Position numbers and translations under genes: made by a program. A stretch of 64,000 bases of DNA from JAJDOD01 sp039024895 (GTDB taxonomy: Bacteria > Pseudomonadota > Alphaproteobacteria > Rhodobacterales > Rhodobacteraceae). This document shows positions 52,701 through 61,080 of this stretch, piece after piece (positions within the stretch are counted from its first letter, which is position 1; each line of letters begins with the position of its first letter). The notes under the pieces were generated by a model. It was not told where the DNA came from. It made no database searches and was given only the letters and a program-made list of their open reading frames with translations. Location: contig JBCCPJ010000015.1 in the NCBI GenBank assembly GCA_039024895.1, positions 12,818 through 76,817 of the forward strand, given 5' to 3'.

Positions 52701-52870
52701 ACATAGACGGCGATATCGGCGCGTTCCTGTCCTACACCACGGACGATCCCGCCCGTCTCGCGCGGCTTGAACGGGCCTTGCGCCGCGCGCCAAGCAACGT
52801 GGGCGTCCCAAGCTCCCGTTTGACGGCGGATTGGATATTGGAGCGGCAGGGCATCCCCTTACCGGCCTAA
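49736..52870 (+). CDS. large orphan protein with peptidoglycan-binding repeat and hydrophobic C-terminal region
   Basis: I do not recognise the whole protein. In 1044 residues: a Pro-rich N-terminus without a signal peptide (1-75); a PG_binding_1 repeat (about 122-180, VAQLHLEMLGYAPGTVDGVLGASTGDAVRAFQRDNGLAVDGIIGPNTRAAL); an Ala/Glu-rich linker (185-235); an acidic middle (about 240-740) with beta-rich VEVDFTLARVNAAPTP and helical parts; a Gly/Ala-rich hydrophobic stretch (about 752-902) like the membrane-inserting regions of toxins; and a charged C-terminus. The GTG at 49736 has AGGAG eight bases upstream. The codon bias is like its neighbours. No partner, immunity or secretion gene is adjacent. 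Divergent from nasT, before tRNA-Met. Confidence 0.6.
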   Translation: MSSILQSRHFLEINGALPKVPAPRSTPQPPARPPLSVPPSPHVNPEVKPPRIEPVLNSTTALMTPQAERPQVDGSDRKFYNMAVDRGVDGATVALRRFDRALAGKGPTDWQNKEQYVDNLRNAETYPEVAQLHLEMLGYAPGTVDGVLGASTGDAVRAFQRDNGLAVDGIIGPNTRAALNREAQSELDRINRDIDAREAAKAEAEARAAETPVTAQQQGPETAEAQVVDDAVEALDDALATRDSAPLMIQHYFQGGVTEARADLESAVRDELDAALPHPFADVTFLDFKRMTGADVAARHAGRGQLTLEVTTAVGNVIVDVEVDFTLARVNAAPTPVQAFDRLTDQFSDVSDRAQIRILEDSQVSAVLDDVTAEAVAPLGTVSLEHAVTGVGNVRNLTVEADNPELAAEIVERALPAFDQAVTDYEGTPAQIMSPIVRVFLGEISDTITSGQRGDALNEELASFVINGARSPEDLIADHNGGTGVALDVTVIREVDATTDIDTAPLVENVLDNYEAYIGETVQGAFDDYGDHTAELNFYVGNFAQNREDVLAIIDDYVENAGPDWERDRVALFEEAGAHGERIFANKERIDTVIHLLEDGEDKLIDAASQDIVADAANFFANGQSIVDTDVDLVGGLEFLSTLNIVRKTAAARRGLANAHLARSMRDIVSDFEPNDPASIRQTAEAIRDLPNSRLERALDAADMDRGELQAGLNRFADLVEAGEETEEFLKAQKFYNDLEDELDDLDTLGVNTPAGRAIRGAGAILAVGFAGSDIYDFANDPNALNAATAFVSTATGAQTVAEAGTDFLSLADDSRIRAFGGNAAYAKLFGAAGLALGVPSIIDDFSNGEAIAGSLGAASVVTGGAATFAPKAGVTIFGRGFALGPWGALASAGLGAGLIGWGQHQRVEASNLYAEDKAYAALDIVGFERHAQEALADRSGEGFSPVPILMEYGRQHGLSSDETIDWLNSLSKDDLDTMRDAFHHTLDDIDGDIGAFLSYTTDDPARLARLERALRRAPSNVGVPSSRLTADWILERQGIPLPA

Positions 52871-52925
52871 GTTCGCGCTGCCAATCGGCGCATCGCGTTC
52901 AAACCAAAAGATTATTAAGGGTATT

Positions 52926-53002
52926 TGGTAGCGGAGGAGGGACTTGAACCCCCGACACGCGGATTATGATTCCGCTGCTCTAACCACCTGAGCTACTCCG
53001 CC
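52926..53002 (-). tRNA. tRNA-Met (CAT anticodon, elongator type)
   Basis: On the - strand the acceptor stem is GGCGGAG / CTCCGCT followed by A and encoded CCA. D arm GCTCAGGTGGTTAGAGC. The anticodon stem GCGGA / TCCGC has loop ATCATAA, so anticodon CAT. T arm GGGGG TTCAAGT CCCTC is present. G1-U72 pairing and the body match elongator tRNA-Met rather than initiator tRNA-fMet or tRNA-Ile2 of relatives. Confidence 0.93.
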
Positions 53003-53094
53003 AAAAGCCGGGATCGTGTAGGGGAGCGGCGGCGGGCCGTCAAGCCCTCCGGTTCGGCATTTTCTTCCCCCTCCACCTGTGAGACGGTCGCACC

Positions 53095-53820
53095 ATGAGC
53101 AATGTGGAACTCTTGCCGCTGGGGCCCGATGGGGTCCTAGTGCGGTTTGCGGACGCGCTGAGCGATCCGGCCAATCGAGCAGCACTCGCCTTTCGTGCGC
53201 ACATCGATGCGGCGGAGATTTCGGGTGTGGTTGAAACGGCGACGTCGCTGACGTCTGTCTTTGTGCGTTTCCGCCCTGACACAACCCGGCGTGCCGTGTT
53301 GGAAGAGGCGTTGCGCGGGCTCCTAGAGGGGCGCGACTGGGCCCATGCCGCCCTTCCTGACGGACGCAAACGTTGGCATATCCCGGCATTTTTCGAAGGT
53401 GCAGCGGCACCCGACCTGGACGCAGTCGCCGCGCAAATCGGATGCGATCCCGACGCGGCAATCGTGGAACTCTGCGCGACCCCGGTGCGGGTCCTTGCCC
53501 TCGGCTTTGCGCCAGGTCAGCCCTATCTCGGGTTTCTGCCCGCAGCATGGAACATCCCGCGGCGCACCGAAGTGACGCCGGAAGTGCCGCGCGGCGCGGT
53601 TGTCGTGGCGGTGCGCCAAGTGATCCCCTTTGCCAACCCTGCGCCGACCGGCTGGTGGCAGATCGGGCAAACCGCGTTTCGCTGCTACGACCCCACCGCT
53701 GAGCCAGCCTTGCCACTGCGCGCGGGCGATGAAGTGCAATTCCAAGAGGTTACGGCCACAGAATGGACGCGGCTGCAGGCGGCAAAGCGTGGCGGGGCCG
53801 AGGCGGAGGTCCTGCCGTGA
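53095..53820 (+). CDS. pxpB: 5-oxoprolinase subunit B
   Basis: Subunit of the ATP-dependent 5-oxoprolinase PxpABC that turns 5-oxoproline into glutamate (formerly KipI). The 241 residues match the carboxyltransferase-domain subunit 1 family, with the signature VRVLALGFAPGQPYLGFLPAAWNIPRRTEVTPEVPRGAVVVAVRQVIPFANPAPTGWWQIGQT. It overlaps pxpC by four bases (GTGA). The third subunit, PxpA, is not adjacent. The ATG at 53095 lacks a strong ribosome site. Confidence 0.9.
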   Translation: MSNVELLPLGPDGVLVRFADALSDPANRAALAFRAHIDAAEISGVVETATSLTSVFVRFRPDTTRRAVLEEALRGLLEGRDWAHAALPDGRKRWHIPAFFEGAAAPDLDAVAAQIGCDPDAAIVELCATPVRVLALGFAPGQPYLGFLPAAWNIPRRTEVTPEVPRGAVVVAVRQVIPFANPAPTGWWQIGQTAFRCYDPTAEPALPLRAGDEVQFQEVTATEWTRLQAAKRGGAEAEVLP

Positions 53821-54806
53821 CGCTCCATATCGAACAGGCGGGGCCGCTGGTCAGTCTTCAAGATGCGGGCCGCCCCGGGGGGCTCGGTTCGGGTCTCTCG
53901 CGGGGCGGTGCCGCCGACCGGCATGGCTATCTCGACGCTTGTGCCTTGGCCGGTGCGCCCTTTGGGGCTGCTGCGATAGAAATGGCCGGGTTCGGCGGGC
54001 GCTTCCGTTTCACCGACCGCTGCCGCTTCGCCCTTGCCGGGGCCCGAATGCGCGCCACACTCGACGGCGCGCCGCTCCTCTGGAACGCCTCCCATTGGGC
54101 TGAGCCGGGTGCGGTCCTCTCCATCGGCGGTGCTGAAGATGGTGTCTACGGATACCTCTTGCCGGGGCACGGTGTGGACGCTGATCTTGAGTTGGGCGGG
54201 CGCGGATATCATCGGATTGCCGGGCTTGGACGCGCCCTCGCCGCAGGCGACAGGCTGGCGATTTTCCCCGCCGCCGATACGGCGCCCGTGTTCCTGCCGG
54301 ATCAATCGCCCGCCACAGGCCCGCTCCGCGTGATGCCAGGCCCGCAAACCGAGCTATTCGACGAAACAACGCGCGCGCGTTTCGAAGCGACCCCGTTCAC
54401 GCGCAGCACCCGCGCCAATCGCCAGGGTGTCCGCCTCGACCAAACGGGCGCGGCCTTCGCCTCCGGTGGACAACTCAGCCGTGTTTCCGATTTCATTGCC
54501 GAAGGCGACATCCAGATGACCGGTGACGGCACGCCCTACGTGCTCCTCGCCGATTGTCAGACCATGGGTGGCTATCCCAGGATTGGCACGGTTATTCCGG
54601 CGGATGTGCCCCGGCTTGCTCAGGCGCTGCCGGGCGACGAGATTCGGTTCGCTTTTCTCTCCGTCGAAGAAGCAGAAGCGCTCTGGCAGCCAGACGAGGC
54701 GTACCTGCGCGCCGCGGCGGCGCGCTGTAAGCCACGTCTTCGCGACCCGCGCGAAATCGATGACCTCTTGAGCTACGAACTGATCGGCAAACCTTTGGAC
54801 GACTGA
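53817..54806 (+). CDS. pxpC: 5-oxoprolinase subunit C
   Basis: Second carboxyltransferase-like subunit (KipA family). The 329 residues begin VTLHIEQAGPLVSLQDAGRPGGLGSGLSRGGAADRHGYLDACAL and contain FTRSTRANRQGVRLDQTG and PYVLLADCQTMGGYPRIGTVIPADVPRLAQALPGDEIRFAFLSVEEA, all family landmarks. The GTG at 53817 overlaps the pxpB stop by four bases. Together with PxpB it makes the BC part; PxpA must come from elsewhere. It ends 41 bases before the convergent MAPEG gene. Confidence 0.9.
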   Translation: MTLHIEQAGPLVSLQDAGRPGGLGSGLSRGGAADRHGYLDACALAGAPFGAAAIEMAGFGGRFRFTDRCRFALAGARMRATLDGAPLLWNASHWAEPGAVLSIGGAEDGVYGYLLPGHGVDADLELGGRGYHRIAGLGRALAAGDRLAIFPAADTAPVFLPDQSPATGPLRVMPGPQTELFDETTRARFEATPFTRSTRANRQGVRLDQTGAAFASGGQLSRVSDFIAEGDIQMTGDGTPYVLLADCQTMGGYPRIGTVIPADVPRLAQALPGDEIRFAFLSVEEAEALWQPDEAYLRAAAARCKPRLRDPREIDDLLSYELIGKPLDD

Positions 54807-54847
54807 CGCTCCCCGCGCCGTCGCAATCCGCATCGGTTCAGCGCGTC

Positions 54848-55234
54848 TCAGAACACCGCCACTAAAATCGCCATCACCACCATCACGACCAGCGCCACCA
54901 ATGTCAGCACCATGCCTGGTACGCGCAGCGGGGAATGGGGCGTGAACGACAGCGCGTAGCCATGCAATACGCGGCCCACCAACAGGGACATGCCACAGAG
55001 GTGCAAAAGCCAGCCTACGGTCCCCTGACTTTCCAAGAGCGCAAGGAGGATCAACGCAAATGGCGTATATTCGGCGAAGTTGCCATGGGCCCGGATGCGC
55101 CGCTCAAGGCGCCGATCTTCGCCGCTGCCGAGGGAGACCCCGGCGCTCCGTCGCCCAAGGATCACCCGGACCGTCAACACGAGGAACCACGCGCCCAGCA
55201 CGCCAGCGTAAAACAAGGTGATCGTAAGCGGCAT
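54848..55234 (-). CDS. MAPEG family membrane protein
   Basis: A 128-residue protein with four predicted membrane helices. It begins MPLTITLFYAGVLGAWFLVLTVRVILGRR and has the MAPEG motif RRLERRIRAHGNFAEYTPFALILLALLESQG, in which the HGNFxEY segment is conserved, and ends with hydrophobic VLTLVALVVMVVMAILVAVF. Family members are glutathione-linked or unknown membrane enzymes. It lies 16 bases after the amino-acid transporter ATPase on the same strand and may be co-transcribed. The substrate is unknown. Confidence 0.85.
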   Translation of the reverse strand: MPLTITLFYAGVLGAWFLVLTVRVILGRRSAGVSLGSGEDRRLERRIRAHGNFAEYTPFALILLALLESQGTVGWLLHLCGMSLLVGRVLHGYALSFTPHSPLRVPGMVLTLVALVVMVVMAILVAVF

Positions 55235-55250
55235 GGCTTTCCTTTCTCCC

Positions 55251-55979
55251 TCAAAGAAACCGTTTCAGGAACGCACGCGTGCGGTCTTTTTGCGGGTCGT
55301 TCAAGACCTGTTCAGGTGGCCCTTCTTCGTGGATCACCCCCGCATCAAGAAAACAGACATGATCCGCCAGCTCGCGCGCAAAACTCATTTCGTGGGTCGC
55401 CAATATCATCGTCATGCCATCGGCGCGCAATTCGCGCAAGGTGCCCAGAACCTCCCCCACCAGCTCCGGATCAAGGGCGCTGGTGATCTCATCAAACAGC
55501 ATGATGTCGGGGCGCATGGCCAGCGCCCGGATGATCGCCACGCGCTGCTGTTGACCTCCGGAGAGCTGGTCGGGATAGTGATCCATCCGCTCGGCAAGCC
55601 CGACCCGCTCGAACAAGGCAGACACCTCCGGGCGAAGGGCGTCGCGGGACTTGCGATGCACCCGGCGCGGCGCGAGCATGACGTTTTCAACCGCCGTCAA
55701 ATGCGGAAACAGATTGAAACTCTGGAACACCATGCCAATGCGCTGCCGGATGGGCTGCGGGTCGAGACCGGGCACGGAGATGTCGGTACCATCCAAAAAG
55801 ATTGCCCCATCATCAATGGGTTCAAGGAGGTTGAGACAGCGGAGTAACGTCGACTTGCCCGACCCCGATGCCCCGATAAGACACACCATCTGGCCGGTTT
55901 CGACGGTCAGGTCGATGCCGTTGCAGACCGGCGTTCGGCCAAAGGACTTCGTCAGTGATTGCGTCGCCAGGCGCGCCAT
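55251..55979 (-). CDS. amino-acid ABC transporter ATP-binding protein
   Basis: Powers a polar amino-acid importer. The 242 residues have Walker A GASGSGKST (near 36), Q-loop VFQSFNLFPHLT, signature LSGGQQQRVAIIRAL, Walker B DIMLFDEITSALDPE and switch His ATHEMSFAREL. This is the GlnQ/HisP/AapP type. The start MARLATQSLTKSFGRT at 55979 overlaps the permease stop by one base (TGATG). The frame is open far upstream, but that part lies inside the permease gene. Confidence 0.92.
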   Translation of the reverse strand: MARLATQSLTKSFGRTPVCNGIDLTVETGQMVCLIGASGSGKSTLLRCLNLLEPIDDGAIFLDGTDISVPGLDPQPIRQRIGMVFQSFNLFPHLTAVENVMLAPRRVHRKSRDALRPEVSALFERVGLAERMDHYPDQLSGGQQQRVAIIRALAMRPDIMLFDEITSALDPELVGEVLGTLRELRADGMTMILATHEMSFARELADHVCFLDAGVIHEEGPPEQVLNDPQKDRTRAFLKRFL

Positions 55980-56791
55980 CAGCTTCGCGCCTTCATCTGT
56001 TTCGAGAGCAGATAATCGGCATAGCGCGTGGCCGGAATCGTGATGGCGAGAAAGATCAGCGCCGCACCCACATAGGGCGTGAAGTTTGCCATCAACGACT
56101 TGTAAACGCCCGCCTGCCGGAAAATCTCCACAGGGCCAATAAACGACAGAAGCGCCACATCTTTTTGCAGCGCGATAAACAGGTTCATATTGGCCGGCAC
56201 CACCTTGCGGATGGCTTGTGGCAGAATGATAAAGCGCATTGTATCCGCGTCGCTCAGGCCAAGTGAGGCAGCGGCGGCGCGCTGACTGCGATGAATGCTC
56301 TCGATCCCGGTGCGGAGAACCTCCGACACATAGGCCGCGTAGGTCAGGACCAGGGCCACAGTGCCCCAGATGTAAGGCGAGTTCCACGGGCGTGGCAGCC
56401 CAAGGCCGGGGATGCCGAAACCTACGAGATAGATCACCAGGATCACCGGCACACCGCGAAAAATGTCCGTATAGAGGATGGCGAAAAGCTTCAGCGGATA
56501 GGCCGCCGGTGCCCGCACATCCCGGGCAAGCGCCACCAGCAGGCCAAGGGCAAATATCAGCGGGGCGGACCAGGCGAAGATGGCCACATCGAGGAGGAAG
56601 GCATTGAGCAACCCGGGAAAGGTGTCGGCAAAGACCTCTGCGTTGAAAAAGCTCTTCTTCACCGCCGGCCAGCCGGGCGCCAAGGGCACGAGGATCAGAA
56701 GGGCGAGTAGAACGCCACAGGTCGAGGCCGCCGCCAAGGACGTTGCCCGCCGCCGAATGCGCGCCTCATATGCCTGTCGACGGGTCAGCAT
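55979..56791 (-). CDS. amino-acid ABC transporter permease
   Basis: Membrane subunit of the same importer. The 270 residues have about five helices and the EAA loop IHRSQRAAAASLGLSDADTMRFIILPQAIRKVVPANMNLFIALQKDVALLSFIG. This is the HisMQ type, which dimerises or pairs with a second permease; only one permease gene is present, so a homodimer is likely. The ATG at 56791 (MLTRRQAYEARIRRRA) gives a normal cytoplasmic N-terminus. It starts 82 bases after the binding-protein gene. Confidence 0.9.
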   Translation of the reverse strand: MLTRRQAYEARIRRRATSLAAASTCGVLLALLILVPLAPGWPAVKKSFFNAEVFADTFPGLLNAFLLDVAIFAWSAPLIFALGLLVALARDVRAPAAYPLKLFAILYTDIFRGVPVILVIYLVGFGIPGLGLPRPWNSPYIWGTVALVLTYAAYVSEVLRTGIESIHRSQRAAAASLGLSDADTMRFIILPQAIRKVVPANMNLFIALQKDVALLSFIGPVEIFRQAGVYKSLMANFTPYVGAALIFLAITIPATRYADYLLSKQMKARS

Positions 56792-56873
56792 GGGGCGTTG
56801 TCCTGGGTCAGCAGCGATACCCGTGCAGCAACTTGACCTATCCGCCGATGGCGCGCACGGCCCGCAGACAAGT

Positions 56874-57689
56874 TCACTCGATGACCGGTACGCCTGTGGT
56901 TTCCGACAGCCATTGCGCTTCGATGGCGGCCAGCGTGCCGTCTGCCCGCAGCGCTTCAAGCGCCGTGTCGACACAGGCTTTCAACGGATTGCCTTCTTCG
57001 AAAAGCAGCCCAAACTCGTCCGGCGATTGACTGCGCTCCGCTGGAAACTGCCCCAGCACCACGCCGTCCTCCAAAACCACCGCCGAGAGATAGAGCGCGG
57101 TTGGCAAATCGAAGAGCGCGGCATCGATCTGGTTAGCCTTCATCGCTTCGACCACATCGGCATTGTCGCCATAGAGAAGCGGGTCTTTCTCCGGCGCGAT
57201 CACCTCCGCCAGCATAGGCACAGCGGTGGTGTTGGCATCGGCGCCCCAGACGAGGCCGGAAAGGCTCTCAAGTTTCGCTTCGGCGCCGTTTTCGACCACC
57301 GGCGCGCGCGTCAGCACAGCCATGGCTGCCGAATAATAGGGCGCGGAGAAATCGACGATCTCGTCCCGCTCCGGCGTGATTGAATATTGCTGGAGGTTGA
57401 AATCGAAGTTCTTCGCACCGGGCTGGATGGCCTCATCGAAAGAGGAGCGCACCCAAACCACCTGATCCTCCGCAAACCCCATGGCACCGGCAACTGCGTA
57501 AGCAACCGCCGCCTCGAACCCTTGGCCGCTTTCCGGCGCATCATCCAGAACCCAGGGGAAATAGGCCGGGTTGCCCGTGGCAACCGTCAGTGCGCCGTCG
57601 GTCAGGGTCAATCCGGCGGCACAGTCGTTTTGCGCGGCCGCGGCGCTGGCCAGGGGCAGGGCGATCAGTGTGGTGAGCAAAAGGCGCAT
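56874..57689 (-). CDS. amino-acid ABC transporter substrate-binding protein
   Basis: Periplasmic binding protein of family 3. The 271-residue precursor has a signal peptide (MRLLLTTLIALPLASAAAAQ, cleavage after AAA). The mature part has LTVATGNPAYFPWVLDDAPESGQGFEAAVAYAVAGAMGF, FDFNLQQYSITPERDEIVDFSAPYYSAAMAVL, and NQIDAALFDLPTALYLS. The ATG at 57689 follows GGGAGACACGGC. First gene of the transporter operon; its promoter should lie in 57690-57753. Confidence 0.92.
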   Translation of the reverse strand: MRLLLTTLIALPLASAAAAQNDCAAGLTLTDGALTVATGNPAYFPWVLDDAPESGQGFEAAVAYAVAGAMGFAEDQVVWVRSSFDEAIQPGAKNFDFNLQQYSITPERDEIVDFSAPYYSAAMAVLTRAPVVENGAEAKLESLSGLVWGADANTTAVPMLAEVIAPEKDPLLYGDNADVVEAMKANQIDAALFDLPTALYLSAVVLEDGVVLGQFPAERSQSPDEFGLLFEEGNPLKACVDTALEALRADGTLAAIEAQWLSETTGVPVIE

Positions 57690-57753
57690 GCCGTGTCTCC
57701 CGATTGGTTCCATGGGATTTTGGACGACCGAAGGGGAATGTCCAGTGCCAGGT

Positions 57754-57810
57754 TTCTTCTGTCGTCAAATACTCCGGGGTGAGGCCGAAGGCCGAGGGGC
57801 AGCGCCCCTC
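57754..57810 (+). repeat. interspersed intergenic element, copy C
   Basis: Core TTCTTCTGTCGTCAAATAC at 57754-57772, then TCCGGGGTGAGGCCGAAGGCC, then a 7-bp hairpin GAGGGGC / GCCCCTC with loop AGC (57794-57810). It lies between two - strand genes (the binding-protein start and the YbbP-like gene end), with the element pointing the other way. Confidence 0.75.
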
Positions 57811-57822
57811 TCGTCCTATTGC

Positions 57823-60351
57823 TTACTCGCGGGCGCGCAACACGCGCGCCGGGCGCGCGGCAAGCGGTCCCCAGGCAAAGAGCAACCCGGTGACCAAGGT
57901 TGCCACGATCCCGCCGAATACAATCAACAGCGCGGAAACCGGTTCAAAGTGATAGTCGAGGTCCATCACAAATCGCATCACGCCCCATCCGGCGAGGGCG
58001 CCCGCGAAAATCGCCACGATGCCCGCCGCTGCGCCGAGTATGGCCGAGCGGGTGGCAAAGCTGCGCAGGATGGTACCGCGGGAGGCGCCCAACGTCTTCA
58101 GCACCGCCGCTTCATAGGTCCGCGTGTGGATGCCCGCCGCCGCCGCGCCGATCAGGACGATCCCACCGGTTACCAGTGTCGCCAGCGCCCCGTAGGTGAT
58201 CGCTGCCGCAATCCCGGCAAGGACACCGGTCACCCGTTCGATGGCGTCCTTCACCCGGATCGACGTTACATTGGGATAGGCATTGGAGGTTTCGCGCAGA
58301 ATCGCCGCTTCAGCATCGGCGTCGGCATAGACGGTGGAGATGAAACTATGGGGCGCACCCCGCAGCGCGCCGGGGTTCATCGACAGGATGAACCCGATCC
58401 CTGCGGTGGAAAAATCGACCTCCCGGAAGCTCGTCACCTCCGCCGTAATATCGCGCCCAAGGATGTTGACGGTGATCTCGTCGCCAAGCTGCAACCCGAT
58501 TTCCAGCGCCTCTTCGGTGGCAAAACTCACTTGGGGCGGACCGTCATAGCCTTCGGGCCACCACGCGCCGTGGGTGATGTTGGTGCCTTCCACCGGACGG
58601 TCGGAATAGGTCACACCCCGGTCGCCTTGGAGCACCCAGTGATCGCCCGCCACCTCTTGCGCAGGCTGGCCATTGATCGCCGTGATGATCCCGCGCAGCA
58701 TCGGCGCGCTTTCCACATTCGATACGGCGGGGTTGGCGGCTAGCTGCTCGGTCAGGGGGTCGATCTGGTCAGGCTGGATATCCACCATGAAAAAGGCGGG
58801 GGCCACCTCCGGCAAATCGCGCGCAATCGCGCCTCGCAAGTTGGAATCGATTTGGCCGACCGCCGCAAGCACCGTCAGCCCAAGCCCAAGCGACAGGACC
58901 ACGGACAAGGCCTCGCCCCCCGGTCCCCCGACCGATCCGAAAGCAAGGCGCAACGCGCTCCGACCGCGGAGTTGCTTTCGTGTGGCGAGGTAGCGCGCAA
59001 AGCGCCGGACGCCGGCTGCCGCCATCACCAAAAGCGTGAAGGCACCCAGCAATCCGCCTGCCGCCCCGAGCGTCAATGTCCACAGCCCCGAAAGCACGGC
59101 AGCCGTCGCCACAAGCGCCACAAACAAAACGGCTGTCACCGCGACCCAGAACAGGCGCGGTCGGGCGCTCTTGGTCATCGCACCGTCCCTGAAGAGCGTC
59201 GCGGCGCGCACCTCTTCCACCCGTGCCAAGGGCCACAAAGTGAAAATCAGCGCTGCCAGTGTTCCATAGAGCGCGGCCTCCGCCAAGGGGCCGGGGTGGA
59301 TGGAAAACGCCGCCGGGACCGGCAGCCTGTCTTCCAGGAGTGGCGCTAACAGCAAGGGCAGTGCCGCCCCTAACGCCAGGCCAATGATCAATCCGAAAAA
59401 GGTCAGCACACCGATTTGGATCAGGTAGGTTTGAAAGATCGTCCGGGTCTGTGCGCCCAAGGTCTTCAACGTGGCGATAACAGCGGTCTTGCGCTCAAGA
59501 TAAGCGCGCACCGCTGCTGATATGCCAACGCCCCCTACCGCAAGGCCCGCCAACCCGACCAGGACGAGAAAGGACGATAACCGGTCCACGAATTCCTGCA
59601 CCCCCGGCGCGCCATTACGACGATCCCGCCAGCGTGCGCCGTTGAAATTGCCCTCCGCCTCTGCGCGAAGCACATCAAGATTGGCGCCCTCCGACAGCCG
59701 CATCTTGTACTCGGTTTCAAACAGCGTGCCCGGTTGGAGTAGCCCGCTCCCCTCCAGCGCCTGAGTTGTGACCATAGTGCGGGGACCGAGGCCAAAACCA
59801 CCCGCGCCCGCGTCCGGCTCATCGACAAGGCGCGCCATCAAGATAAGTTCGGTTGCACCCAGCCGGAACGTATCGCCCAGTGCCATGCCCAGCCGGTCAA
59901 TGAGAATAGGGTCCATCACCGCGCCGGGGCGCAAACCGTCCCCGTCGAAGGCCGCCTCGAGGGACATCGCGGGTTCGAGTACCACGCTACCGTAAAGCGG
60001 ATAGAGATCATCCACCGCTTTCACCTGTGTCAGAGCCCGCTCGGGATCGTTGCCCGCGCCGAACACGGCCATGGACCGGAAATCGACGATCTCCGTCACC
60101 GCGTCGGCCTCCATGGCCATCCAGCCGCGTTCGTCCGGGTCGGCGAAGCGATAGGTCAATTCGATTTCCGCATCACCCCCGAGGATCGTCGCCCCCTCGC
60201 GTTCAAGCCCGGTGCTGATCGCTTCGCGAACTGAGCCCACGGCCGCAATTGCCGCCACACCCAGGATGAGACAGGCCAGGAAGATACGAAACCCCCCTAG
60301 CCCACCCCGCAACTCGCGGCGCGCGATCCGACCGGCAATGGTAAGGCTCAT
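57823..60351 (-). CDS. ybbP: FtsX-like ABC transporter permease (YbbP family)
   Basis: Large membrane subunit of the YbbA-YbbP exporter of unknown substrate. The 842 residues have an N-terminal helix (about 20-40, GFRIFLACLILGVAAIAAVGSV), a periplasmic MacB-like domain, the first FtsX membrane core (about 255-400), a second set near 410-500, another periplasmic part, and a final FtsX core (about 710-830) with THRG-like ATRSAILGAAAGIVAIFAGALAGWGV. It overlaps ybbA by four bases. The gene ends just before repeat copy C. Confidence 0.88.
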   Translation of the reverse strand: MSLTIAGRIARRELRGGLGGFRIFLACLILGVAAIAAVGSVREAISTGLEREGATILGGDAEIELTYRFADPDERGWMAMEADAVTEIVDFRSMAVFGAGNDPERALTQVKAVDDLYPLYGSVVLEPAMSLEAAFDGDGLRPGAVMDPILIDRLGMALGDTFRLGATELILMARLVDEPDAGAGGFGLGPRTMVTTQALEGSGLLQPGTLFETEYKMRLSEGANLDVLRAEAEGNFNGARWRDRRNGAPGVQEFVDRLSSFLVLVGLAGLAVGGVGISAAVRAYLERKTAVIATLKTLGAQTRTIFQTYLIQIGVLTFFGLIIGLALGAALPLLLAPLLEDRLPVPAAFSIHPGPLAEAALYGTLAALIFTLWPLARVEEVRAATLFRDGAMTKSARPRLFWVAVTAVLFVALVATAAVLSGLWTLTLGAAGGLLGAFTLLVMAAAGVRRFARYLATRKQLRGRSALRLAFGSVGGPGGEALSVVLSLGLGLTVLAAVGQIDSNLRGAIARDLPEVAPAFFMVDIQPDQIDPLTEQLAANPAVSNVESAPMLRGIITAINGQPAQEVAGDHWVLQGDRGVTYSDRPVEGTNITHGAWWPEGYDGPPQVSFATEEALEIGLQLGDEITVNILGRDITAEVTSFREVDFSTAGIGFILSMNPGALRGAPHSFISTVYADADAEAAILRETSNAYPNVTSIRVKDAIERVTGVLAGIAAAITYGALATLVTGGIVLIGAAAAGIHTRTYEAAVLKTLGASRGTILRSFATRSAILGAAAGIVAIFAGALAGWGVMRFVMDLDYHFEPVSALLIVFGGIVATLVTGLLFAWGPLAARPARVLRARE

Positions 60352-61043
60352 TCCGCGGCCTCGCGCAACATGTTCTCGCCGATCCGACCATCCGCCAGAC
60401 GGATGACCCGGTCGCAGCGATCCGCAAGCTCCGGCGCATGGGTGACGAGAATAAGCGTCGCCCCGTGCCGTTCATTCAACCCAAAGAGCAAATCCATGAT
60501 CTGCTCGCCCGTGGTCCCATCGAGATTGCCGGTCGGCTCATCGGCCAAAAGGATGTCCGGTCGCGGGGCGGCGGCGCGCGCAAGGGCGACGCGCTGTTGT
60601 TCGCCACCCGAAAGTTGCGCCGGATAGTGATGGACCCGCGGGCCTAGGCCTACGGCGTCCAATTCGGCTTCCGCCCGCTCGAAGGCGTCCGCGACCCCCG
60701 CGAGTTCCAGAGGCGTCGCAACGTTTTCGAAGGCGGTCATCGTCGGAATAAGGTGGAAGGATTGGAAAACCACCCCCATATGTTCCCGGCGGACGCGGGC
60801 CAGCGCATCTTCGTCCAAGGTGGTCAGGTCATGGCCCAAAACCGTGACCGTCCCGCCGGTCGCGCGCTCAAGCCCGCCCATAAGCATGAGGAGAGACGAC
60901 TTGCCTGACCCCGATGGCCCAATCAGCCCGACCGTTTCGCCCCGCGCGATATCCAGCGAGATGCCCTTCAGTATCTCGACGCGCCCGGCATTTCCGTCGA
61001 GTGCCAATGCTGCGTTTTCCAGCGTCAGAATGGTTTCAGACAT
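60348..61043 (-). CDS. ybbA: ABC transporter ATP-binding protein YbbA
   Basis: ATPase of the YbbA-YbbP transporter, in the LolD/MacB group. The 231 residues have Walker A GPSGSGKSS (near 42), Q-loop VFQSFHLIPTMT, signature LSGGEQQRVALARAAA, Walker B DILLADEPTGNLDGTT and a switch His THAPELADRCD. The ATG at 61043 gives MSETILTLENAALAL. It is divergent from tesA with 37 bases between, a conserved pairing in proteobacteria. Confidence 0.9.
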   Translation of the reverse strand: MSETILTLENAALALDGNAGRVEILKGISLDIARGETVGLIGPSGSGKSSLLMLMGGLERATGGTVTVLGHDLTTLDEDALARVRREHMGVVFQSFHLIPTMTAFENVATPLELAGVADAFERAEAELDAVGLGPRVHHYPAQLSGGEQQRVALARAAAPRPDILLADEPTGNLDGTTGEQIMDLLFGLNERHGATLILVTHAPELADRCDRVIRLADGRIGENMLREAAE

Positions 61044-61080
61044 CGCCCGGTCCTTTTTGCGGCTCACTGGCTCATATGGG

